Shown here in pieces: positions 1 through 6,695 of a stretch of DNA of 64,000 nt (its first letter is position 1; every line of letters starts with the position of its first letter). A program made the translations under genes and the position numbers. The DNA is from an uncultured beta proteobacterium. GTDB lineage: Bacteria; Pseudomonadota; Gammaproteobacteria; Burkholderiales; Burkholderiaceae_C. The notes beneath the pieces were generated by a model, which had not been told where the DNA came from, ran no database searches, and saw nothing but the letters and a program-made list of their open reading frames with translations. The stretch is taken from contig CAIPZV010000075.1 in NCBI GenBank assembly GCA_903869595.1, forward strand, positions 22,464-86,463, in the 5' to 3' direction.

Positions 1-2
1 AG

Positions 3-788
3 GAGATGGAGCACCCCTACCAGATCCCGACCAAATACCCGCGCGGTAAGTACCTGCTGGTGTTTGACCCGCTGGACGGCTCCAGCAACATCGATGTCAA
101 TGTATCGGTGGGCAGTATTTTTTCAGTATTACGCGGACCGGAAGACGGGCGCGATGTGCAGGAAGCCGATTTTTTACAAGCGGGCACACGCCAGGTAGCT
201 GCCGGGTACGCCATCTATGGGCCCACCACCATGCTGATGCTCACCTTGGGCAACGGCGTGCAAGGCTTTACCCTAGACCCGAACCTGGGCGAGTTCATGC
301 TCACCCACCGCGACATCCAGATTCCGCCGGACACGCAGGAGTTTGCGATTAACGCCTCCAACAGCCGCTTCTGGGAAGCGCCCGTCAAGCGCTATGTGGA
401 TGAATGCCTGGCCGGCAAGACCGGTACACGCGGCAAAGATTTCAATATGCGCTGGATCGCCAGTATGGTGGCCGAGGCGCACCGCATCCTGATGCGCGGC
501 GGCGTGTTCATGTACCCCCGCGACACCAAAGACCCCAGCAAGGCCGGGCGGCTGCGTCTGCTGTACGAGGCCAACCCGGTCGGGATGATCATGGAGCAAG
601 CCGGGGGCCGCGCCAGCACCGGGGAAAAGCCGGTGCTAGATGTGCCGCCATCTTCACTACACCAGCGCATCGGCCTGGTGTTCGGCTCCCGCAACGAGGT
701 CGAGCGCATCGAGCGCTACCACAGCGAACCGGTACAAACCGAGGAATACAACCCCTTGTTTGCCGAGCGCAGCCTGTTTAGATTTTGA
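3..788 (+). CDS. fbp: Fructose-1,6-bisphosphatase class 1 (5' partial)
   Basis: Hydrolyses fructose-1,6-bisphosphate to fructose-6-phosphate in gluconeogenesis and the Calvin cycle. The frame is open through the window edge, so the N-terminal part (roughly 70-80 residues of a ~335-residue family) lies outside; the Met at position 6 is internal, not the start. The visible part holds the class 1 metal/substrate core [21 protein letters not shown], the [13 protein letters not shown] strand and the C-terminal [15 protein letters not shown] segment that lines the sugar-phosphate site. It is followed 32 bases later by phosphoribulokinase and then phosphoglycolate phosphatase, so this is probably the cbb-type (Calvin) copy, cbbF, although class 1 enzymes of the two roles look alike. 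Stop TGA at 786-788. Confidence 0.95.
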   Translation, partial: EMEHPYQIPTKYPRGKYLLVFDPLDGSSNIDVNVSVGSIFSVLRGPEDGRDVQEADFLQAGTRQVAAGYAIYGPTTMLMLTLGNGVQGFTLDPNLGEFMLTHRDIQIPPDTQEFAINASNSRFWEAPVKRYVDECLAGKTGTRGKDFNMRWIASMVAEAHRILMRGGVFMYPRDTKDPSKAGRLRLLYEANPVGMIMEQAGGRASTGEKPVLDVPPSSLHQRIGLVFGSRNEVERIERYHSEPVQTEEYNPLFAERSLFRF

Positions 789-820
789 GCTTTTGAGATT
801 GTTCAGTTCAGGGAGCCACC

Positions 821-1696
821 ATGTCAGAAAAACACCCGATTATTGCCATCACCGGCTCTAGTGGTGCGGGCACCACCTCGGTAACGCGCACGTTTGAAAA
901 CATATTCCGCCGCGAAGGCGTGAACGCTGCCGTCATCGAAGGCGATAGCTTTCACCGCTACGACCGCGCTGAAATGAAACTGCGCTTGGCCGAGGCCGAG
1001 GCCAAAGGCAATAAAAACTTCAGCCATTTCGGCCCGGAAAATAATTTGTTCTCCGAACTGGAAGCATTGTTTGCCGACTACGCGAAAACCGGCAGCGGCA
1101 AGCAGCGTAAATATTTGCATGACCACGAGGAAGCCGCGCCCTTCAAACAAGAGCCCGGCACCTTTACGCCCTGGCAGGATGTTTCTGCTGGTACCGATTT
1201 ACTGTTTTACGAAGGTCTGCACGGCGCGGTGGTAACGCCCGAGGTGAATATCGCCAAGCACCCGGATTTGTTGATCGGCGTGGTGCCGGTCATTAACCTA
1301 GAGTGGATTCAAAAACTCTGGCGTGACAAGTCCAAGCGCGGCTACAGCACCGAAGCGGTGACCGACACCATCTTGCGCCGCATGCCGGACTATGTGAACT
1401 ACATTTGCCCGCAATTCATGCATACACACGTCAACTTTCAGCGCGTGCCCATGGTCGATACCAGCAACCCGTTTATCAGCCGCGATATTCCTTCGCCGGA
1501 CGAAAGCATGGTGGTCATCCGCTTTGCCAAACCCAAGGGTATCGACTTTCAATACCTGCGCAGCATGATCGACGACAGCTTTATGAGCCGCGCCAATACC
1601 ATCGTTGTGCCCGGCGGCAAGATGGAGCTGGCGATGCAACTGATCTTCACCCCCTTTATTTGGCGCATGATGGAACGCAAGAAGCGCGCGTCATGA
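821..1696 (+). CDS. prkB: Phosphoribulokinase
   Basis: Phosphorylates ribulose-5-phosphate to ribulose-1,5-bisphosphate, the CO2 acceptor of RuBisCO. The 291-residue length is that of the short proteobacterial PRK class. The P-loop is near residues 12-19 (GSSGAGTT), and the family's EGDSFHRYDR segment follows at about residues 40-50. Later segments include FYEGLHGA (Walker-B-like region) and RDKSKRGYS. A good ribosome site, GGGAG, sits 7 bases before the ATG at 821, which fixes the start. The stop TGA overlaps the next ATG (ATGA at 1693-1696), indicating translational coupling with the phosphoglycolate phosphatase. RuBisCO itself is not in the window. The gene is also called cbbP. Confidence 0.96.
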   Translation: MSEKHPIIAITGSSGAGTTSVTRTFENIFRREGVNAAVIEGDSFHRYDRAEMKLRLAEAEAKGNKNFSHFGPENNLFSELEALFADYAKTGSGKQRKYLHDHEEAAPFKQEPGTFTPWQDVSAGTDLLFYEGLHGAVVTPEVNIAKHPDLLIGVVPVINLEWIQKLWRDKSKRGYSTEAVTDTILRRMPDYVNYICPQFMHTHVNFQRVPMVDTSNPFISRDIPSPDESMVVIRFAKPKGIDFQYLRSMIDDSFMSRANTIVVPGGKMELAMQLIFTPFIWRMMERKKRAS

Positions 1697-2355
1697 AACC
1701 CTACGACCTCATCCTCTTCGACCTGGACGGCACCCTGGTAGAGACTGCGCCTGAAATTTGCGATGCCGTGAACGACACCTTGCAACACTTTAATTTTGCA
1801 AGCGTCTCGCAAGAGCAAGTCAATGACTGGATAGGCCACGGCACGCTGGAGCTACTCATCCAGGCTCTGGCCTTTGTGCAAGGGCTAAGTGATGCGACAG
1901 TCCGCAGCTCTGAGCGTTTGGCTGACATTGCCGCTGTCTTTAAAACGCATTACCGCGCGCGTTGCGGCACGCGCAGCCACTGCTACCCGCATGTGGTGGA
2001 AACCTTACACCGACTCAAGTCGCAAGGTGTTCTATTAGGTGTAGTTACGAACAAAGAAGGCGCTTACACCCAAACCGTGTTGGACGCGCATGCATTGACG
2101 CCCCTGTTTGATTGCGTTGTCAGTGGCGACACTTTTCCCACGAAAAAACCCCGACCTGACGGCGTTCTCAGTTGCCTAGAGCGCTTCCAGGTGACTGCGG
2201 ACAGAACGCTTTTCGTAGGCGATTCGAGCATCGACGTTGCCACTGCGCGTAATGCCGGCGTGGCCGTTTGGGTGGTCCCCTATGGCTACAACATGGGCGC
2301 TGCCATTGAAGACAGCCACCCTGACCGCCTTATCGCTAACTTTGCAGAACTCTGA
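1693..2355 (+). CDS. gph: Phosphoglycolate phosphatase (HAD family)
   Basis: Dephosphorylates 2-phosphoglycolate, the product of RuBisCO oxygenation; in cbb operons the gene is often called cbbZ. The 220-residue protein opens with the HAD motif I LFDLDGTLVET (nucleophile Asp in DLDGT) and continues with a helical cap. Motif II (VVTNKEG) and motif III/IV (KPRPDG..., FVGDSSIDVATARNAG) follow. The frame is open further upstream (from 1405), but the start chosen is the ATG of the ATGA overlap with prkB because the HAD motif begins eight residues later. Its context with fbp and prkB supports the photorespiratory role. It ends directly against the convergent regulator gene, with no intergenic base. 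Confidence 0.93.
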   Translation: MKPYDLILFDLDGTLVETAPEICDAVNDTLQHFNFASVSQEQVNDWIGHGTLELLIQALAFVQGLSDATVRSSERLADIAAVFKTHYRARCGTRSHCYPHVVETLHRLKSQGVLLGVVTNKEGAYTQTVLDAHALTPLFDCVVSGDTFPTKKPRPDGVLSCLERFQVTADRTLFVGDSSIDVATARNAGVAVWVVPYGYNMGAAIEDSHPDRLIANFAEL

Positions 2356-2796
2356 TTACTGCGCTTGGGCCAATTCAGCCAGGCGCTTGTGCACGGCCCG
2401 CTTGCCCATTTTGCGTAACTGCACAATCGCCTCTAGTTGCGCCGCACGCGGCCTGACGCGGCCTTGCTCCCACTTGTAAACCGACTGGTCGCTCACTCCT
2501 AGCAAAGAAGCAGTCTGGGCCGCATTGATGCCCAATTTTTTGCGCAGAGTTGCAAAGCCAGATGATCTGAACCGCGCTCTCTGCGCTTCTGGCGCGGCTT
2601 TTACCGAGGCCACGCTACCTGCGCCTTTGGACAATTGCTTAAGCGCACGCTCCAATGCGGAAAGCCGCTTTTTGAGTGCGGCGTTTTCGGCGCGTTGCTG
2701 CGCTAATGTTTTCTTCATCGCCATTGCGTTTTCCCGCACTTTACGGTTTGCGACACGGGTAATTTCATCTTTCAACTGTTTAGCTAATGCAGACAT
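2356..2796 (-). CDS. XRE-family HTH protein with N-terminal coiled coil
   Basis: A 146-residue predicted DNA-binding protein. Residues ~1-60 are rich in Lys, Ala, Glu and Leu in heptad-like spacing (AKQLKDEITRVANRKV, ALKKRLSALERALKQL), suggesting a coiled coil. Residues ~88-145 form a Cro/C1-type helix-turn-helix: LGINAAQTASLLGVSDQSVYKWEQG, with the typical VSxxSVYKWEQG recognition helix. It converges with the Calvin operon with zero spacing, so read-through antisense between the two is possible, but nothing shows it regulates that operon. Upstream is an AT-rich spacer that would hold its promoter. No toxin partner is visible beside it. The target is unknown. Confidence 0.85.
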   Translation of the reverse strand: MSALAKQLKDEITRVANRKVRENAMAMKKTLAQQRAENAALKKRLSALERALKQLSKGAGSVASVKAAPEAQRARFRSSGFATLRKKLGINAAQTASLLGVSDQSVYKWEQGRVRPRAAQLEAIVQLRKMGKRAVHKRLAELAQAQ

Positions 2797-3389
2797 ACTG
2801 CCTCCTTTTTTGAATCCATGTATTAATTATTTAATGCGTAATTATTGCCTATTAATAAAATTTGGTCTATAGAGATACTAAACAAATGCGATAGGAAACA
2901 ATCAACGCGCGCTCAGGGGCGCTTACGTGTGCACACAGGCTTTTATCGCACACCTCGCACTAACGACCGCTATGCAAGGCATCCCAACTGGCCCTAGGTC
3001 CTGCGAAGCACGAGCACAACGGCTGGTAGGTCTTCATGGCCACCGGGCCTTGCCAGAACCTGCCTCTAAAGGTGATTGATTGGCCTAAGGTCAAGCGGCA
3101 TGGCCCGTACGACCATTTTTCACGCATAGGCACTAAGCGGGCGGCACATACCACTTTGGGCTATCCGATAGTCACATCTTGATGTCCGGCTCGGGTCTTT
3201 GACACCCAATCTGCCTCATTAAATAAATCAAATCTAATGATTTTTAGATTGAAATAGTTTTTGAATTTTTTCTGTTGTATTTATACAAAAAAATGTTTTT
3301 TTGAAAAAACTTGTCAATTACATTATTTTCACTAGAATGCTTTCAAGTCAGCGTAAATACCGCTTTTATGAATGCGTTTAGGAGCTTGT
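2797..3389. other. Non-coding spacer with AT-rich island
   Basis: About 590 bases between the XRE gene and the small gene at 3390. The part from 2797 to 2880 and especially 3210-3360 is strongly AT-rich compared with the GC-rich surroundings. An imperfect inverted repeat lies at 3231-3250 (AATCTAA ... TTAGATT, six-base loop), possibly an operator. The middle part (2900-3200) has ordinary base composition; the only reading frame there (minus strand, 2960-3154) has no recognisable protein features. I see no RNA gene. Confidence 0.6.
3311..3338 (+). promoter_or_regulatory. Putative sigma-70 promoter
   Basis: TTGTCA (3311-3316) and TAGAAT (3333-3338) separated by 16 bases, inside the AT-rich island and about 50 bases ahead of the start codon at 3390. 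Both hexamers differ from consensus by one base each. Confidence 0.5.
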
Positions 3390-3725
3390 ATGTCAGTATT
3401 CGCCAAAACAGCCAGAGGCCTTGATGCTTTGAAGGATTTGAACTCCGGCATGCCACGCCGCATGCGCACCGTACTCTGGTGCATTAACGGCCAAACCTCT
3501 ACCTCTACCTTGATGCGAAGTCTGACCGCAGTGGGCGACGTCAAAGAATTGATGCGCGGCTTGATCGCTGAAGGCTTGATCGAACGGGTACACAAAAACA
3601 CGCCCAAGCCCGTCATCCTCGAAGCAGCGGTCACTGCCCCTGCTGCTACCACAGTAGATACGCGCTGGGTCAGTTCCGGTTGGAGCATGGGTTTCCCGGA
3701 TCAAGGTATGACTACGGCGCACTGA
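3390..3725 (+). CDS. Small conserved-type hypothetical protein
   Basis: A 111-residue cytoplasmic protein with no signal peptide. The start ATG at 3390 is chosen over the upstream in-frame ATG because AGGAG lies 6 bases before it. The visible pattern is a basic/helical N-terminus (FAKTARGLDALKDLNSGMPRRMRTVLWCINGQTS), then TLMRSLTAVGDVKELMRGLIAEGLIERV, which resembles a winged-helix-like fold (helix, helix, then a short strand at 'GLIERV'). The tail after about residue 75 is low in structure and rich in Ala, Thr and Val. I recall similar short proteins in Comamonadaceae, but no function is known to me. It stands alone behind an AT-rich promoter region, as many regulated or recently acquired genes do. 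Confidence 0.7.
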   Translation: MSVFAKTARGLDALKDLNSGMPRRMRTVLWCINGQTSTSTLMRSLTAVGDVKELMRGLIAEGLIERVHKNTPKPVILEAAVTAPAATTVDTRWVSSGWSMGFPDQGMTTAH

Positions 3726-3750
3726 GCGTAGTGCGCGCTACCAAGGGAAG

Positions 3751-4980
3751 TCAAAACCTTTGGGCGCTAAAAGGATTCAGATCAAGCGCACTGGAACGGT
3801 CGGCGACCATGTCCGCCACCAGAGTCCCAGTGAGGCCACCCAAAGTCAGTCCGATATGCTGGTGGCCAAAAGCATATACCACCCGCGCGCTCTTGCGCGA
3901 ACGTCCCAGCACCGGCAAACCATCGGGCAGCGTCGGACGAAAACCTAACCAAGGCGCCTGCGGCATACCCAAGGCGGGCAAAGCGCGGTGCGACGCAAAG
4001 TTCAGTAATTCCAGCAAACCGGGGTGCATTTCTTGCCCCAAGTCCGCCAACTCCACCGTGCCGGCCACGCGTATGCCTTGCGCCATGGGCGTCATATAAA
4101 AACCACGCTCGGCCCAACCCACGGGACGTGAAATCAAAGGCGTGCTGCTAGGGAACATCAGGTGGTAGCCCCGCTCGGCTTGCAGCGGCACATCGTCGCC
4201 GCATTGGGCCGCCAAGGCTCTGGAATGCACACCCGCACACAGGGCTAGGTAATCGTAGGCACTGTCATGGCCTGCGCCACGCAAGCGTACTTGGTGGTCA
4301 TCGGCTTGGATGCCGGTCACAGCCAGCGGATGCACCGCCAGTCCTTTGTCTTGCAAATACGCGAGCAAGGCATGCAAAAACGCCGAGGGATCGCTCAGGT
4401 GCCAGGAACCTTTGAACAAGGCGCCACGATGAAAGATGGGGCTGAGCTGCGGCTCTAACTTGGCAATCGCATCCGAATCCAAGATATCGGACTCCACACC
4501 CAAAGTGCGGCGCAATTCCAGGGTTTCGCGTGCACCTTCGAAAGCGGCGGCGCTGGAATACAAATACAAGCACTCTTGCGGGCACACAAAGCGCTGTAAA
4601 TCGGCCTCGGCCAGCATCGCGTCATAGCCGCTTTGCGCGCGGGCCAGCAAATGCGACAAGGCGCTTACCGTGGACGTGTAGCGCGCGGGTGTGGAGGCCC
4701 ATAAAAAGCGCGCAAGCCAGGGGGCCAAGGCATGCAGATGCGACCAGCGTACGCGCAAGGGACTTTGCGACGAGAACAAATAGCGCGGCAAATCACGAAA
4801 CACCGAGGGGTTGTTGACGGGGATGCAGGCGTAATTGGCGAAGGTGCCAGCATTCCCAAACGAGGCGCCGCCCGCTGCGCCACGCGGCTCGTACAAGCTG
4901 ACCTCGTGCCCGTCGCGCATCAGCCAGTAGGCCGATGACAGCCCGACAAAGCCCGCGCCTATGACAGCCACGCGTGCCAT
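3751..4980 (-). CDS. FAD-dependent D-amino-acid dehydrogenase-like oxidoreductase
   Basis: A 409-residue DAO-family flavoprotein. The FAD dinucleotide fold is at the very N-terminus (VAVIGAGFVGLSSAYWL, GxGxxG), followed by the ADP-ribose-binding acidic end (LYEPRG) and the GGASFGNAGTFANY segment typical of D-amino-acid dehydrogenase small subunits (DadA), which oxidise D-amino acids to 2-oxo acids and pass electrons to the respiratory chain. The C-terminal part has the substrate-side GFRPTLPDGLPVLGRS and the second flavin contact FGHQHIGLTLGG. The start is the ATG at 4980; the frame could extend by a TTG to 4989. The substrate cannot be read from sequence. It is transcribed alone, with the small gene at 3390 convergent. 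Confidence 0.88.
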   Translation of the reverse strand: MARVAVIGAGFVGLSSAYWLMRDGHEVSLYEPRGAAGGASFGNAGTFANYACIPVNNPSVFRDLPRYLFSSQSPLRVRWSHLHALAPWLARFLWASTPARYTSTVSALSHLLARAQSGYDAMLAEADLQRFVCPQECLYLYSSAAAFEGARETLELRRTLGVESDILDSDAIAKLEPQLSPIFHRGALFKGSWHLSDPSAFLHALLAYLQDKGLAVHPLAVTGIQADDHQVRLRGAGHDSAYDYLALCAGVHSRALAAQCGDDVPLQAERGYHLMFPSSTPLISRPVGWAERGFYMTPMAQGIRVAGTVELADLGQEMHPGLLELLNFASHRALPALGMPQAPWLGFRPTLPDGLPVLGRSRKSARVVYAFGHQHIGLTLGGLTGTLVADMVADRSSALDLNPFSAQRF

Positions 4981-5064
4981 CAGGCGCAAATCCCGGCAGA
5001 TGCGACAGCTTTATCGACGGGTAGCAGACCCGACATCGTGGGCGCTAAGGCCTTCACGACCAAT

Positions 5065-5541
5065 TTACCAGCGTACGCCTAGACGCTCGAAGGCTTTGCT
5101 CAGGACAAACAAAGGTCCGACCAGCAGGTATTGCAGGTCCTCGAAAAAGGAAGGTTTTTTACCCTCGAGATGGTGACCAATAAACTGAAAAATCCAGGCA
5201 ACAACAAAAATTCCCACACTGGCTTGCACCAGCACACCCGCAGCGTCCATAGCGTCCACCAGGGCCAGCATCACCGAGGACAAGAGAAGCATGCACAGCG
5301 TAAATGGCCAAGACAGACGGGCGTAATAGACCAGGCTAGCGGCGATCAACAAAAGAACCAAAGCCGGGTGCACCGCAAACAACAAGCCATTGAGGCTGAG
5401 CATGATGGCGGGAATCGCCACAAAGTGAATCACTTCATTGACCGGGTGCGTATGGCTTAAGCCATAGTGCTGCAAAAGCGTATCGACTTTGCGCTGGGGA
5501 ATGTCCATACTTTCCGGCAGCGGGGTTTGCATTGAATCCAT
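5065..5541 (-). CDS. Mpo1/DUF962-family membrane protein
   Basis: A 158-residue integral membrane protein with about four hydrophobic segments (roughly residues 42-62, 62-80, 82-105, 106-125). It matches the Mpo1-like family (DUF962, yeast YGL010w type): an early HPVNEVIHFVAIP segment with conserved His/Asn and a late FIGHHLEGKKPSFFEDLQYLLVGPLFVL segment. Yeast Mpo1 is an Fe(II)-dependent dioxygenase acting on 2-hydroxy fatty acids; whether this bacterial member does that is inference. A strong ribosome site, GGGAGG, lies 7 bases before the ATG at 5541, choosing it over the Met three codons later. Confidence 0.87.
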   Translation of the reverse strand: MDSMQTPLPESMDIPQRKVDTLLQHYGLSHTHPVNEVIHFVAIPAIMLSLNGLLFAVHPALVLLLIAASLVYYARLSWPFTLCMLLLSSVMLALVDAMDAAGVLVQASVGIFVVAWIFQFIGHHLEGKKPSFFEDLQYLLVGPLFVLSKAFERLGVRW

Positions 5542-5569
5542 GGTGTGCCTCCCTAATGAAAAACGCGAA

Positions 5570-6691
5570 CTAGGATTTTAAGAATTTCTTCAGCCACGCG
5601 ACTGCGCGGCCCTGCGCGCATTGTCCGCCCCAGGCCAGCAAGGCGTGGCTGGCGCCTGCGTACAAAAACTGCAATTTGCGTGGCTTGTTGGCACGCAATT
5701 TGGCGGGTTCGGATTGCATCATGGCGTGCACGTTATTGGCCAGCGCTTCGCTGTCTTGCCAGACATGAAACACTTCCGGGTGGCTGCTGCTGCGCTCGAA
5801 GGCGTCGGTGGCCATAGCCTCGTCTTGCACCGCCAGGCCGCTGGGGACGAGCCAGGCGGGCGCGGTGCGGGCCAAAACCAAAATCGGCACATCGCAGGCC
5901 AGGCGGGCACCGCTGGCCAGCACCACGTCATCGCGCGTGAGCGAGGCCACGGTTTCATACAGCACGGTGACACGCTGCTCACGCAGCAATTGCAACATAC
6001 GCTGGTGCAAGGTTTCGGGATAGGCTTTGTCGCCCTCTTGCTGGGGGCCGATGATCCAGGTCACTGCCGCCGTGGGCATGCGCTGGCGCACAGCCAAAGC
6101 CAGCTCAAAGCCTTCGGTGCCTGCGCCAATGACCGCCATACGCAGCGCGCGGGTGCGGCCCAGGCCGCAGACCTTGGGCCACAAATTGGCAAAGCCTTCC
6201 AGCGGTGGCACAAACAGGCCGTGTTCACGCGCGCCGGGCATGGCCGCTTCGATAGCTTCGCGGTGCGGCACCGGGCCGGTGTTGATAGACAGCAGGTCGT
6301 AGCTGATGGACTGGCCGTCGTCCAGCAAGATGCTGCGCGACACGGCATTGAGGCCACGGCCTTGGCGTCCGGTCCATTGCACTTTGTCCTGTTGCAAAAG
6401 CGGCTCGAAATCGACCATGCAATCGGCCAGCGGCACATCGTTGGCGACATAGCGTGCCAGTTTGCGCGGGGCAAACGTCTGGGTTTGCTGGGCTAAGACC
6501 GTGATCTGGACATGCGCCAAGGGTTGGCGCTTGAAGTGTTCTAGCACGCGGATATGGGCTGGGCCCATACCCCACAAGACCAAATGCTCGGGCCGCCGGT
6601 AGGGCCTGGCGGCCAACTGGGCGCCCAAGGCAATGGCTTCTTCACCCGTGACCACAGAGTCTGCGGAGGGTGTCGGTAATTCTTCCGTCAT
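5570..6691 (-). CDS. NDH-2-like FAD/NAD(P) oxidoreductase, paralogue of the neighbouring fusion's N-terminus
   Basis: A 373-residue pyridine nucleotide-disulphide-type oxidoreductase without a redox CxxxxC. An N-terminal nucleotide-binding turn, WGMGPAHIRVL, stands where the neighbour upstream has VGGGHSHVAVL; the second fold is MAVIGAGTEGFELALAV near the middle. Further shared pieces are the SYDLLSINTGPVPH and ASGARLACDVPILVLAR segments. It starts 4 bases after the stop of the SelD fusion, so the two are co-transcribed, and it looks like a diverged duplicate of that fusion's first half. The altered first glycine motif may mean weakened FAD binding. Role unknown; a partner redox subunit is one possibility. 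Confidence 0.82.
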   Translation of the reverse strand: MTEELPTPSADSVVTGEEAIALGAQLAARPYRRPEHLVLWGMGPAHIRVLEHFKRQPLAHVQITVLAQQTQTFAPRKLARYVANDVPLADCMVDFEPLLQQDKVQWTGRQGRGLNAVSRSILLDDGQSISYDLLSINTGPVPHREAIEAAMPGAREHGLFVPPLEGFANLWPKVCGLGRTRALRMAVIGAGTEGFELALAVRQRMPTAAVTWIIGPQQEGDKAYPETLHQRMLQLLREQRVTVLYETVASLTRDDVVLASGARLACDVPILVLARTAPAWLVPSGLAVQDEAMATDAFERSSSHPEVFHVWQDSEALANNVHAMMQSEPAKLRANKPRKLQFLYAGASHALLAWGGQCAQGRAVAWLKKFLKS

Positions 6692-6695
6692 ACCC

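Noticed and set aside
2960..3154. 64-codon minus-strand frame in the AT-rich spacer region
   Set aside because: No ribosome site, no motif, and high Arg/Trp/Pro content as in chance frames.
5621..6496. 291-codon plus-strand frame
   Set aside because: Antisense shadow of the oxidoreductase gene; composition typical of an antisense frame.
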